Shown here piece by piece: positions 20,600 to 32,605 of a stretch of 64,000 bases of DNA; position 1 is the stretch's first letter, and the number at the start of each line of letters is the position of its first letter. A program made the position numbers and the translations under genes. The notes beneath the pieces are model-generated. The model had not been told where the DNA came from. It was given only the letters and a program-made list of their open reading frames with translations, and did no database searches. This DNA comes from Selaginella moellendorffii (lineage: Eukaryota > Streptophyta > Lycopodiopsida > Selaginellales > Selaginellaceae): NCBI RefSeq assembly GCF_000143415.4, contig NW_003314262.1:1415960-1479959 (forward strand), in the 5' to 3' direction.

Positions 20600-20985
20600 A
20601 GTTCTGGAGGGACTGGTGAGGCAGCCTTGAAAGATGGAGGTCACCATTCATCCCTATGGAGATGGAGGCAATCTCTTTCTACCTTGCAGCAGAGCTCTTC
20701 CTAGAAAACACCACCAAAGCAAGAAAGTAGACTGGAAATTGCCTTGCTCTAGCCAGAGACCATCGCAATATAAAGAAAACGCTAAGCTCTCAAGTTTTTG
20801 TAAGTCACTGGCTGACAAAACTTATCACTCAAGGGATCAAAGCTCGAGAACCTTTCTCTGAGCTTTGCTTTCTCCTCCAAGACGTTCCCAAACACCGTGC
20901 CATCACTTCCCCACCTCAGCCTCAAGCCATCTTCGCAATTCCTACTTCTGGCAAGCCCCCAGCACGTCTTCCACGCCTGTCTCGA
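20600..20985 (+). pseudogene. Unrecognised reading frame, possible gene fragment
   Basis: One plus-strand frame runs from about 20,600 to the copia junction near 20,985 with a single interruption (TAG near 20,729). It includes ISFYLAAELFLENTTKARK before the stop and, after it, LARDHRNIKKTLSSQVF and LCFLLQDVPKHRAITSPP, and turns proline-rich towards the end. The composition is like that of a real protein and unlike the simple-sequence ORFs nearby, but I recognise no family. It is truncated by the copia fragment. The region 20,291-20,600 holds no supported gene. Confidence 0.25.
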
Positions 20986-22320
20986 TGGCGCTCCAGTGGC
21001 ATCCAATTTGCGCTTGAATATACTGACGATTTTCCTGCCTGGTGGGAGAGAAACAAGCTCCAAACGTCGTTACGTATATATATTGACGATTTTCCTGCCT
21101 GGTGGGAGAGAAACAAGCTCCCAAACGTCGTTACGTATCAAAGAGTTGTACTCCTCCTGCATAGCGACCTTCCACAGTCCTGCTTCTGGCGATTGGAGAG
21201 CTGCACAAACTGTCTGTGGTTCAGGAGGAAGCTGCTCCATCGCCGACAGCAATCTGAGGCCGGAGTCTTGAGCATCGCGAGCTGCTTGTGCTAAATAGCT
21301 AACTCTCCCATTGCATGTCACAGTCCGATAAGGTTTGCCGGGAATAATTAACTTGCTAAGATCTTGCAGCCACAGGAGTACTAGGCTCTACTTGCGGCTG
21401 CCCTGGAGACTCCTCCTCTGGTTCATCAAACAAACTTGGAAAAATGAAGCCATCATCAAATGGCGTAACTGCTTCATCTTCTTGCTCGGGCGTGACAGGA
21501 CTGGGCTCGAGTGGAGGCTGCGGCTCTGCTTCGACCTGCTGCTGAGGCTGAGGCTGCTGAACTCGTGGCTACTGCTGGCCGTGCACTTGCGGCTGCGGCC
21601 CAGATGCCCCAGAAACGTCCTCGGAGTCTCAGGATTTTTATAACAATGCTTGTAAAGAGAATTCTCATCAAACTTGACATCGCTGCTGATAAGAATTGAT
21701 CTGGTGGCTATGTTGTAAAGACGATAAGCTTTAGTCTCGAGACAATAGCCAACCATGATGCATGGAATGCTCTTCGGTTCCAATTTTCTGCGATGGCTGT
21801 TAGAAAATTTCGCATAAGCTATGCATCCAAAAACTTGTAGATGTCTCAAGCTGACTTGCTAAAATAAGGATTATCTGGAAGACACTTGATTGCGAATATA
21901 TGTGGCTGTATTAATTGCCTCGGCCCAGAACGATGCGTGAATAAGCATGCTGCGTGCACTCTCCATAAGAGTCCGGTTCATTCTTTCAGCAACTCCGTTT
22001 TGAGTAGGACTATGGAGCTGTAAACTGCTGCTGGATCCCACTCTCATTGCACAGCTTCATAAAATTTCGTGACTTGTACTTGCCCTGTCTGTCACTGTGT
22101 AAAGTCTTGAACTGCTTGCCAAGAAGATTTTCAGCAGAAGCCTTGTAAACTTTAAAGTGATCAAGAACTTCCGATTCTTGGCCAAAAGTCTCATGACTGT
22201 GTATCATCGATGAATGTCAAAAAATACCTCATTCCATGATGACTTTGGACATGGAGAGGCCCACACACATCTGTGTGAACGAGCTTAAGAGGTTGATTAC
22301 TCTTAGATTTTGAATGAAGA
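20985..22320 (-). mobile_element. Ty1/copia fragment, copy 3 (integrase to RT start)
   Basis: Minus-strand copy closely related to 8,600-9,880 of the plus copia. It contains the end of the integrase core (22,207-22,010, frame-broken), the integrase C-terminal part (21,849-21,388) and the linker into RT (21,321-21,070, with LPPGRKIV). A ~60-bp segment (the LPPGRKIV coding region) is tandemly duplicated at about 21,015-21,135. Both ends are truncated and no LTR is seen. It supplies the unmutated CAG codons that show where the plus copia acquired TAG stops (9,679 and 9,754). Confidence 0.85.
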
Positions 22321-23371
22321 AAGTTAGTAGTGTTGAGTGTTATAAATTTTTATTAGTGGGGTGCGGCATTTATGTTGCATTTTGTTGAATTAAGTTGGAA
22401 TTTAATATTCACATAAACTTTTATAGTAGTGATATAGGCATTACTTGTGGTATTGCTTAATTGATAGTCAATTCATTGTGATTTTTATATCATATTCATG
22501 TGATCATGAGTAATGTGTTTATGAAGTTGTTTGATTAAACAATGATCAACTCCAAAATAGTTGATAGTGATGTTAATCTACTTGCATGTAATAGCATTGA
22601 AGTAACTTTGACTAAATTCTATATAGTAATCTATTTTATACTAAAGTTAAGTTAATAGTTTAGTTTCTTGAGAGTTTGCTCATTAGAATTATGGAAAAGT
22701 TGTAACATTCATTTACTATAATTTATTGGTGAATCTATTAGCACAAATTGTTAGATGGAGAAGTATGAAGTTAAGGCATTGATATTACTAACACTTGTGT
22801 TAGTGGAAGTAGCACTCTTGTTTCGAGTGATGAAAAATTTTATTTAGACCTTAAATTTTTATGTAATTTTTTAAATTAGTATTTTAGTTTCATATTAAAT
22901 CTTGAAGGTAATTGAAAAAGAGTGTTAATGCAATATAGATATCTAAAGATATAGTCTTCATGATCAATTCTTGGGTATTCATTTGCATTTGTGGATATTG
23001 ATATTGGATATAAAAAATATAGGATATTCAATGCTTAGGCCTATTATTGGGTTATGAGAATTTGTATTAATGTGAATATATATGATGTTGTAGGTAAGAG
23101 GAAGTTGGTTGAGTCATGAGAACTTGCATTCCAAAATCATTCTTTCTCTAGAATGAAAAATTTTCCATAAATTTTCTTAGACTTTTTAATGGTTAATTTA
23201 TTAATCATTTTGCTTCAAAGCCATTCTGTTTTCATGAACTATTGCAAGCTAGTGAAAGGGTTAGAGTTGACTTCAGTTGACTTATATTTTAATAGGTAAT
23301 TTGTATTATACAACTTGAAAAATATATTAACTTTTAAAGTTATGGCAATTGAGTTGGATAGAATCTGGAGT
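22321..23371. other. AT-rich spacer, nothing recognised
   Basis: Strongly AT-rich with many TAA/TAG in all frames. No motif, repeat family or gene found. Confidence 0.6.
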
Positions 23372-23590
23372 TAGTGTGTAAGCAACCAAAAGGAACGATT
23401 ATAAAAATTTATAAAGGTTTAAATATAAAGGGAAAAGGTTCATGAACAAGAGTGCACCCCTTTTTTAATCAGTTAAGGGTTTTGGGATATTTGAGGTTAA
23501 TTGTCCTTAGGTTTGAATTGTACTGAGTTGAGTGACATTCTGAAAAGTCCAAATTCATGAGTTTACATTTGATATTAGAAGGGCCTTGAG

Positions 23591-25401
23591 TGTAAACGAC
23601 TAAATTTTCCATTCTACTTTAGTCACTTAACCACACCTCTGACCACTTGGAGGAGTCTTATTCACAACCTCTATAAGTCCAATTCAGGACTTGGGACTTG
23701 CTAGCCCCAAGAATGGCATCCATGCCACTCAACACTTGCACCTAGTCCAAGTGCTCCATGTGTCCGGTCCCAAGACCGACACCCAAAGGTACCACTGACA
23801 TCTTGGCCCGTTACGCTAAGGCCATGCCCATTCACCCTTGCTACACTAGTGGTCCAATACCACTTGCATCACCATCCCGTCTCTCCAAGACTGGGCCATC
23901 TGTCCACGAGTGGTCATCTTAGATCCACTCCTTAGCATCCTTAGGATGCCCACAGACTTGGGGAATCGCCTTCCCCAAAGTCCCTTTTGTCAGTTCCTAC
24001 GAAGTCCCTTTCTGCCCCTGGCCGTGTTTGCCAACACTGCCACTGGATCGAGGCCCACAGGCTCGACCACTAAGTCCCATGGTCCTCTGGGACTTCCTCA
24101 CCACACGACTGTGTCCTTGGTCACTACCCCAGAGGATTGCTCCTCTTCCTTTCCACAGTCTAGGCCTTTGGGACAACATTTCGGAACACCGTGGCCTTAC
24201 GCGAGCCACCTGAGTACTCTCCCCGCCTTTCGCCTTTAGGTGCTCTAGCCATGGGCTTAGAGCGAAGTTCCGTTGAGCCACGCCTGGTATCCAAGTAGGT
24301 AGTGCCACCCACACTTGGACTGGGAGCATCGGCCAGTCGATCTCCCGGGGGAACTAGAGCCGGCTCTTGAACACTTCACCAAGCTACCCCGCTTGTCGGT
24401 CCATATTCACTCTAGTCTTGGACTTCCCAGTGGTCAGTTCATCACCCAACACTGGGTCTAGCCTTCCTGGGCCAAACTGGCCTTTCCTGGCCAAACTGGC
24501 TCCATTGCAGTCCTCCCCCTTACTATACTTTTGGAGCTCACCAAACCCCCCAGGGTCTGGGAGACGAACGCTTTGGGCTTTCACCCTCTCAGACTCGAAC
24601 TCGGACTCGGACTCGGACTCGGACTCGGACTCAGACTCGGGCTCGGGCTCGGTCTCAGCCTTGGCCTCGGTCTCGGTCTCGGTCCTGGTCCCGGTCTCGG
24701 TCTCGGTCTCGGTCCCGGTCTCGGTCTCGGTCTCGGTCCCGGTCTCGGTCTCGACCTCGGACTCCATCTCGAGTCCTTTTCGGACTCCATCTCGGACTCC
24801 ATCTCGGACTCCGTCTCGGTCCATCTCGGACTCCATCTCGGACTCTGTCTCGGTCCATCTCGGACTCCATCTCGGGTCCATCTCGGACTCCGTCTCGGTC
24901 CACCTCGGACTCCATCTCGGACTCCATCTCGGACTCCATCTCGGGTCCATCTCGGACTCCATCTCGGACTCTATCTCGGGTCCATCTCAGACTCCGTCTC
25001 GGTCCACCTCGGACTCCATTTCGGGTCCATCTCGGACTCCATATCGGACTCCATCTTGGACTCCACTTCGGGTCCATCTCGGACTCCATATCGGACTCCA
25101 TCTCGGACTCCACTTCGGACTCCATATCGGACTCCAACTAGGGTCTGCCTCGGACTCCATCTCGAACACTTCCACGTGTCATGTGTTGGTCCTTTTTGGG
25201 TCCCTTTTTGGAGCCTTGCTTATTGCTCGCTTCGTGCTTGCTCCTTGAGCACTTTGTTGGGAGTTCCACTCCCGCTCTCGACCTTCCAAGTCAGAGTTTT
25301 TAGTCCAAACGTGTTACACTCGTTTGGGCTTTCGCTTCGGCCACTACCACGGGGCACCCTTTCCGGCTCCACTTTGGGGCCTAGGGATTTTGTGTCTCAC
25401 A
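23591..25401 (-). mobile_element. Solo LTR, family D, complete, TSD TTGAG
   Basis: Begins TGTAAACGACTAAATTTTCC and ends TGTGTCTCACA. Both flanks (23,586-23,590 and 25,402-25,406) are TTGAG. At 1,811 bp it is the reference copy for family D. It lies inside the TRIM internal region, so it is younger than that TRIM. It is the most GC-rich and least decayed of the family D copies here. Confidence 0.92.
24590..25150. repeat. Low-complexity array in family D LTR
   Basis: About 180 bp of 6-bp-type units (ctcgga, ctcggt, ctcggtcccggt) followed by ~370 bp of 12- to 14-bp-type units 'ctcggactccat' and 'ctcgggtccat'. Open on both strands in several frames (Ser-Asp, Leu-Gly, Arg-Asp and Trp-Ser-Pro-Arg repeats). 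I treat these ORFs as by-products of the repeat. Confidence 0.85.
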
Positions 25402-25927
25402 TTGAGTTTGACTTTGTTAGTTGGATAAAAGAATCACATCATATGTTGATTAACATTTGGCAAGTCTAGTGTGCTCTGGTTGGGCTTGACACCTTACTTC
25501 TCAGGTCAAGTTGAGATGTAAGGTGTCAAGAGAGCGGGGCTCTCAGGAGATTTGTGACTCTTAGCTTTTATTTACAAGGGAAGTATGGTGAATTATAAGC
25601 AACCAAAAGGAAGAACTTGAAAAACAATCTATAAAGGTTCAAATATAGACAAAAAAGGCCCATAAACACCTTATTTTCTTATGGTTCTTGAGATATTTGG
25701 GGTTAAGTGTAAACTTGTAGGGAAGTATGGTGAATTATAAACAACTAAAGGGAAAGACTTGAGAAACAATTTATAAAGGTTCAAATATAAATGAAAAGGG
25801 TCCATAAACACTCTCTTTTCTAATCTGTTAAGGATCTTGGGATATTTGGGGTTAAATGCTTTTGGGTTTAAATAATACTGAGCTGAGTGACTTTTTGGGA
25901 AGTCCAAATTTAAGAGCTTACATAGTG

Positions 25928-27174
25928 TAGAAAAGTGGTTGTTGCACTTTTTTAGGAAAGTGACCCTTGTACTTTTCTTTTATAGCGATATATTTGATGG
26001 CAGATTACATCTTATATTTTGTTAAACTTTATAAGAGTAGTGAGCTGTCACTGATCTTGACTTGGTCTTAGTAATCTTGTGCCTTGGTTGAAGATGGTGA
26101 TGTTCAACTTAATTATTGAAGTTGAGGTGTTAATACCTATATTAGAGCTTTATCTATTAAGAGGTTATGTACTATACACTTTAATTTCAGCTAAGTGTTG
26201 ATTATGAAAAACTAGATTCTTTAGACATACCTAAAATTGTTGATGTGGTATGAGCTTATTATTGTATAATTTGATTTAAGTGGTCATTTTATCCATACTT
26301 GTCTATATTTTTATATCTTGTATCTTGGGTGTTACCTTGATATTGAATAAGTATATGACTAGATGACATAAGTTTAGTGTTAGGGTCTTGTGAAGGAAAG
26401 TTAAAGAGTAATTGTTAGTTGTTTTGTGACTAGTGATTATTTGTAAACTCGTTGAGGACTTTTGACATTTACTTCACTTGATGATGATTTAGCAATGATG
26501 GGCTTACTTTACTAGATTGAGGATCATGTCCTTAACTTATATATTTTTCCATGTTAGCATGTCAATTTTACCTCTGTCAATATTATTTGGTTGTGTTTAG
26601 TTTATAGTGTTGAATTTCATTGAGTCTTAGGTATGGTGAATCACTCCTTGATTATGTGTTATTTAAAGTTGAGTATTATTAAAGGTTTGGTCTTGAATAC
26701 TATCTTCAACTTTGGTTAACTTGGTTGTTAAAGAGTTTTGAGTGGTGATTTGTTTTTACTTTTTTTTAGTTTTGTTTTGGTGTTGATGGCATTGAAGTGA
26801 TGCCCTATTATTAATATTATTAACATTGTGATTAGAGTGAGATAAAATATCTTTTAATAGGATTGATATTGAGTTTCATTAGTCTTGACGTAAATAGTGT
26901 TGATGATTTGGTTGTTGTTTATGTTATTGGTATTTATGCATTTTCTAGTTAATAACTATATTGGCATTCAAACAAGTTGAATGACAAGTTGAGTTAGTTG
27001 TATTCTATACGAAATTGTTTAGTAGGGGGAGTTTTAGCTTTTCCTTGAAAAATGATCTAATCATGGCTTATACTAGCCTTGGAAAGAAGAAGAGTTAGTG
27101 ATCGATATTGAAATGATTGAATCCATTAAATTTGAGTTGGGATTGATCATTAATGATTCTTCATATGTTTGTTA
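25928..27174. other. AT-rich spacer, nothing recognised
   Basis: T-rich sequence with frequent stops in all frames. No repeat family or gene identified. Confidence 0.6.
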
Positions 27175-27179
27175 TAAAG

Positions 27180-27914
27180 TGTAAGCTCCTGAATTTGGAC
27201 TTCCCGGGAGGTCACCCAGCTCAGTAGTATTCAAACCCAAGGACGCTTAACCCCAAGTATCCCAAAACCCTTAACTAATTGGAAAATGGGGTGCACTCTT
27301 GTTTGCAGTGTTTGAACCCCTATGGATCTTGAATTTGGACTTTCCGGGAGGTCACCCAGCCTAATATTATTCAAACCCAAGGACACTTAACCCCAAGTAT
27401 CCCAAGACCCTTAACCGATTGGAAAAGAAGATGCACTCTTGTTCATGGGCCCTGTCTTTTTATATTTGAACCTCTATGGATCGTCTCTCGAGTTGTTCTC
27501 TTTGGTTACTTACAATCCACCATGCTTCCCTGCAAGTTCACGTCCTCGTGAACGGAAGCTGAGAGCTGCAGCTCTTCCGAGATCCCTGCTCTCTTGACAC
27601 CCTACCCCTCGGGTCGAGCCCTGCGGGAGCAAACTGGACCAGCCAAATATCAATTAACATGTAGTGTGATTCCTCTAGCCAACCAACAGAGTCGGACCCG
27701 AGACCTCTCTGATACCATATGTAAGCTCCTGAGTTTGGACTTCCCGAGAGGTCACCCAGCCCAGTACTATTCAAACCCAAGGACATTTAACCCCAAGTAT
27801 CCCAAGACCTTTAACCAATTGGAAAAGGGGGTGCACTCTTGTTCATGGGCCCTGTCCCTTTATATTTGAACCCCTATGTATCGTCTCTTGAGTCGTTATC
27901 TTTGGTTGCTTACA
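27180..27914 (-). mobile_element. Complete TRIM retrotransposon, TSD TAAAG
   Basis: Minus-strand element of 735 bp. The 5' LTR is 27,914-27,719 (about 195 bp, TGTAAGCAAC...GCTTACA). The PBS reads TGGTATCAGAG just inside, within 'ctctgatacca' at about 27,706-27,716. The internal region is only ~197 bp. The 3' LTR at 27,522-27,180 is longer because ~150 bp is tandemly duplicated (second start near 27,328). TSD TAAAG at 27,175-27,179 and 27,915-27,919. Very small, non-coding, with PBS and TSDs: a terminal-repeat retrotransposon in miniature. Confidence 0.9.
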
Positions 27915-27919
27915 TAAAG

Positions 27920-28370
27920 TGCATTACATCTTGCTATTGATGAATTTATAAAGGATTATTTTAATGATCACTTGTTAAACATAGCTTTGTTTTGCTTGGC
28001 TTGATGTGCTCTTTATTAGCTTTGGTATTATGAAGTTTGGATTTTAGATGTGTTGAGGAGGATATTATAGGTTGCACCATGACTTATTTTTTAGCATTGA
28101 AGTTAGTTTATGCAAGACTCATGATCATTATTATACGAGACTTGGCTATAAACTTCTTCAATCTTTTGGTTTTTAATTTTTATGCTTAGTTGTTGGGGAA
28201 GATATTTTGGCTCATTAGCTTCAATATTAAAGTTGGCATCTACATCTGATAGTGATGATTGATTTTCATTTAGGATATTGATTGTTCTTGTCAAAGGTTT
28301 TGCTTGATTATTATTAATATTGAATGATTTACTATTCTTTGAGATCATGGATTCTTTCTTTGACAATTCA
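27920..28370. other. Spacer, nothing recognised
   Basis: AT-rich. A 98-codon minus-strand open stretch at 28,103-28,399 has Asn-rich, coding-unlike composition and is not supported as a gene. Confidence 0.5.
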
Positions 28371-28720
28371 GCCCAAGGAGCGAAGGGACAAGAGTACATA
28401 GTAATATTGGAATAGTCTTAGAGCTTCTAGCATCCTAGTGTCGATTGTAGAGGGTTCTAAATATATAGTAGGGATAGTGAGTAGGTTAGGCATGATTGAC
28501 CAACTTAATGCATAGTTTAGTTTTCACTTGCATGCTTGTCTTTGTTTTATATCTGGCTTGGGTCTAAACTTAAGTTCTATACCATGTTAACTGATGAAGT
28601 ATCCATATCCTCACGTTAAGTCACTGAAAATAGCACCAAACTTAATTTAGCTCTGTTTTGCATATTAGTTTTGGCATTGGGATGCTAGATGCTTTTGGAT
28701 TGTTTTTATATTGCTCCATT
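28371..28720 (+). repeat. Family B LTR fragment, rearranged
   Basis: Contains the family B blocks 'tagtagggatagtg', 'ttgaccaactt', 'gcttgggtctaaac' and 'gcattgggatgctagatgctt' in the order of the copy at 30,290-30,540. Both edges are truncated. Confidence 0.65.
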
Positions 28721-29062
28721 ATCTCTTTTGTACACTCAAAGAATTTGCTCAAACTCAAAAACATGAATATAAAATAGTTTATTTTATACTTTATGAGTTT
28801 AGAAAAGGATAAACTAAGTAATTTCCCTCAGTGAGCAAGCTGAATAGATTATTCTCAAAGAGATGAGATTTAAAACTTTGTCATAACAAAATATAAGATC
28901 TTGATGCCAAATAAGTAAAAAAAAAACTATTATAAAGCTCATGCATCCCATTGCCATGGAAGTGACTTTTATTATTCTCTTGAGAAAATTTGCTTCAAAA
29001 GAGACTTTATAGGCATATATGGTTTTGCTAAGAAGAAGCTAATAGTTGGAACTGGGAAATCG

Positions 29063-29257
29063 TGTAACATATGTGATCATGGGATGAGATTTAGATAATT
29101 TAATCACTATGAATCCTTGGAATCTTGGAATTTTGTCATTGTGGATCTTTAAAATTTTGGGGGATAAATAAGGATAAAATAACTACTAAGGACTCTGTCA
29201 TCAAGCAATTGCCTTTTTTCCAATTAGCTTAAAAATAGAGAGATAAAGTGCACTACA
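29063..29257 (+). repeat. LTR of the chromodomain element family (family A), decayed
   Basis: Starts TGTAACATATGTGATCATGGG and ends AAGTGCACTACA. It is the inverse counterpart of the LTRs at 51,241-51,402 and 58,475-58,636, with insertions. A PBS-like TAGTATCTGAGC (10 of 12 matches to initiator-Met) follows at 29,260-29,271, so this is a 5' LTR on the plus strand. No gag-pol follows. Confidence 0.75.
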
Positions 29258-29271
29258 TGTAGTATCTGAGC

Positions 29272-29699
29272 AAATGACATAGGTTATAACATCCATAAAT
29301 GAAGGCATCCACTGTGAGACTATGGTACGGGTGGATGACTAACTGGTTACATAGAATAGTTGGTCTACACAATGGAAAGATTGGCTATAAACTTCTTTAA
29401 GCTTTTGGTTTTTTGAAATTTATGTTTATTGTTCCATCTATTAGAAATTGTTAAAAAAAGCATTTTAGCTCATTAGTTTTGATATTTAAGTTGGCTGTCA
29501 TCTAGGATAGTTAATTAACCTTGTTAAGGCTTTTTTTGATTATTGTTGATATAAAATGATTTGTCATTCTTTAGAGTGATGGATTATTTCTTTGATAATG
29601 ATTATGTATCTCTCTATTGATAGGATGATTAATGTTCTTTCATGATGGTTAGTTATTTTCTTTGATGGCTTTTGGCTTTTCACATTACAACATATTCTT
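29272..29699. other. Spacer, nothing recognised
   Basis: AT-rich; no gene. 28,721-29,062 before the LTR is similar in character. Confidence 0.5.
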
Positions 29700-30820
29700 T
29701 GTTGTCGTGAATGTGACTTTGGGTATCAAAAGTTAGCTGTCAGCTAGTCATTTCAAATATTCTTTCCTTAATGTCATGATGGCAGGAGGTTGGTATTGTT
29801 GGACCCGTTATTAGTTCCCACTGTAGTTGAAAAACTGGTCAATGACCATGCACTTAAATTGGATGAACATAAGGTAGGAACCCTATGTGTTTCTTGCTGA
29901 GCATACTCGGCCTGGTTTGAGAAACTTGTGTCATCGGCTTGCACTTGCTAGTATCAAGAACCCCCGTGATATTGACCTTAGTCCCTCAATATTCGCTAAA
30001 TGATAGTTTACCGTGTCTGACAAACATCTTTACTATTAGTACCATTCAGTCCTAATTGCTATTTATGGAAAGTACCTAGATTTGTTCATTTGGCATATCT
30101 ACGGAATATAGAGATTGTCTTGATGGTGTTTGCTCCATGTCCAAATTCGCAATCTAGGGATATTCTATATTTAGTAAGTTTTGAGTTAGTCCCAGAGATT
30201 AACTCTTAGTACTAAAGATGGCTTGGGGTGAAAGCTCAATGCGTAGTAGCGTATTAGGGGGTGGGGGGGGGGGGGAGGATATGAATGTATAGTAGGGATA
30301 GTGGGTAAGTTGGGCATGGTTGACCAACTTGAGGCATAGTCTAACTCTTGTTTGCATGCTTGTCCTTGTTTTACATTCAACTTGGGTTTAAGCCCAAGCT
30401 CCACACCATATTAGCTGGTGGAGTACCCATATCCTTGTGTTAGGCCATCGGTATGCTAAAATAGTGCTAGACTCCATTTGGCTTTGTTTTGCATACTAGT
30501 CCTAGCATTAGGATGCTGGATGCTTTAGAACTATTCCAAGTTGTTCCATACTCCTATCCCTTTGCTCCTTGGGCTATATGTTCAGGAGTTACTCCATGTT
30601 CCTGTCCCTTTGCTCCTTGGCTCCATGCTTGGGAGTTTGGCACCGTTCCTTTATTCAGTGGCCCAAGGCCTTGAAACTCAAGTTCTACACCACTATCCTT
30701 TGGGCACATGGTATAAGCGTTGGCATATAACACATGGCACATGGAGGGTTTATGTTCCACTCTGTGGTTATCCTATGGTAAATCACTAAAGGATAAAGGG
30801 TAAAAACCACATACGCTATA
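29700..30820 (+). repeat. Family B LTR, near full length
   Basis: Starts TGTTGTCGTGAATGTGAC and ends CCACATACGCTATA, the inverse of 13,660-14,727. A poly-G tract (about 30,250-30,276) corresponds to the C-tract of the copies at 32,024 and 52,082. No clear PBS or TSD could be read at the right edge. 30,821-31,072 shows nothing recognisable. Confidence 0.75.
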
Positions 30821-31072
30821 TTTGTGGTTTGTTCTGGTTTGAGGGTGTTGTTAATGCTTGCTTAAGAAACTTGTATTGTTAATTAAGATCTATTTAGATT
30901 AGCTAGTGCGATAGTTAGCATGAACGAGTGTTTGTTGGTCTTGTAGCATTCTTTCTATGTTATTGATTGTTGTTATAGTTGGTTTTAGTTTGAGTTATCT
31001 TATGTAAATTATTTGGCATACTATTTACAATCTTTGGTAGTTAATCTTTATTATTAAGTTTTCTTGATGATA

Positions 31073-32605
31073 TCTACAAGCAACTAAATTTTCCATTATA
31101 CTTTAGTCACTTAACCACACCTCCGACCACTTGGAGGAGTCTCACACACAACCTCCATAATTCTTATTTTGGATTTGGGGCTGGCTAGCCCCGAGAATGG
31201 CATCCTTGCCACTCAACCTTTGCACTTGGTCCAAGTGCTTCACGTGTTTGATTCCATGATCAACACCTAAAGGTACCATCGACATATCAACTTATTACAC
31301 TAAGGCTATGCCCATTCACCTTTGCCACACTAGTGGTCCAACACCACTTGCATCACAGTCCCGTTTCATAAAAACTAGGCCATTCATCCATGAGTGGTTA
31401 TCCTAGATCCACTCTTTAGCATCCTTAGAATGCCCACAGATATGGGGAATAGCCTTCCCTAATATCCCTTTTTCAAGCCCTACCAAGTCCCTTCCTATCC
31501 ATGGCCGAGTTCACCGACACTGCCACTGGGTCAAGGCCCACAGGCCTGACCACCAAGTCTTACTATCCTTTGGGTCTTCCACACCATGTGACCGTAACTT
31601 TGGTCATTACACCAAAGGACTACCCCTATTCCTTTCCACAATATGGGACCTTTGGGATAACATTTTGGAACACCGTGGCCCTACGTAACCCTCATGGGTA
31701 CTCTTATCACTTTCCACCTTTGGGTGCTCTAGCCATAGGCTTAGAGTGAGGTTCTGTTGAGCCACACTAAGTATCCAAGTAGGTAGTGCCACCCACATTT
31801 GGATCGGGAGCATTGACCATTTGATCTCCCGAGGGAACTATACCTGGCTTTTGAACACTTCACCAAACTACCCTGCTTGTCAGTCTGTATTCACTTTAGC
31901 CTTGGACTTCTTAATGGTTTCTCATCATTCAACACTTGGGTATAGCCTTCTTGGACCAAACTGGCTCCACTGGGGTCCAACCCCCACACTTTCCCTACTA
32001 TACTTTTGGAACCCCCTGTAGCGCCCCCCCCCCCCCCACCTCTCCCAAGGGACGATCGCTTTGGGCTTTCACCCAACAGCTTGTATTAGTATTCGGACTC
32101 AGACTTGGACTCGAACTTTGATTCGGACTCAGTCTCGGTCTCAGTTTTGGAATCGGACTTGATCTCGGTCTTAGTCTCGCTCTTGATCTCGGTTCTATCT
32201 TGGACTCCATCTCAGACTCCATCTCGGGTCCATTTCAAACTTCATCTTGGACTCCATCTCGGGTCCATCTCGGACTCCATCTTGAGTCTATCTCAGACTC
32301 CATCTCAGGTCCATCTCAGACTCCATCTCAATTCCATCTCGGACTCCATCTCGGACTCCATCTCGGGACCATCTCAGGTCCATCTTGGGTCCATCTTGGG
32401 TCCATCTCGGACTCCATCTGGGGTCTATCTCATACTCCATCTTGGACTCCATCTTGGGTCTATCTCAGATCTACATCTCAGACTTCATCTTGGGTCCATC
32501 TCGGACTCCATCTTAAACTCCTTCCACGTGTCATATGTTGGTCCTTTTATATCCCTTTTTTAGAGACTCACTTATTGCTCGTTTTGTGCTCATTCCTCGA
32601 GCACT
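31073..32605 (-). repeat. Family D LTR, truncated
   Basis: Follows family D from its first bases (aagcaactaaattttcc) through the low-complexity array (about 32,090-32,520) to 'ctcgagcacttcgt' at 32,605, then diverges; the last ~150 bp of the LTR are missing. Confidence 0.75.

Larger units (their letters stand above)
23377..25922 (+). mobile_element. TRIM retrotransposon with nested solo LTR, TSD TAGTG
   Basis: The 5' LTR begins TGTAAGCAACC at 23,377 and ends GAGTTTACA near 23,570, followed by a decayed initiator-Met PBS (ttgatattagaagg). The internal region is split at 23,591-25,401 by a family D solo LTR and resumes at 25,402. It runs into a 3' LTR that ends AGAGCTTACA at 25,922 and is preceded by an extra partial duplication (the 'gggaagtatggtgaattata' junction occurs near 25,575 and 25,720). 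The flanks 23,372-23,376 and 25,923-25,927 are both TAGTG. Without the insert it would be ~735 bp, as for the copy at 27,180. No coding capacity; it depends on proteins of another element. Confidence 0.88.

Noticed and set aside
24367-25469. Long overlapping ORFs (up to ~310 codons) with Ser-Asp, Leu-Gly, Arg-Asp or Trp-Ser-Pro-Arg repeats, also at 2,295-2,971, 32,105-32,619 and 62,672-63,055
   Set aside because: They are readings of a simple-sequence array on both strands inside an LTR and not genes; the frame is open only because the repeat lacks stops.
28103-28399. 98-codon minus-strand ORF
   Set aside because: Asn/Ile-rich composition typical of AT-rich non-coding DNA; overlaps a decayed family B fragment.
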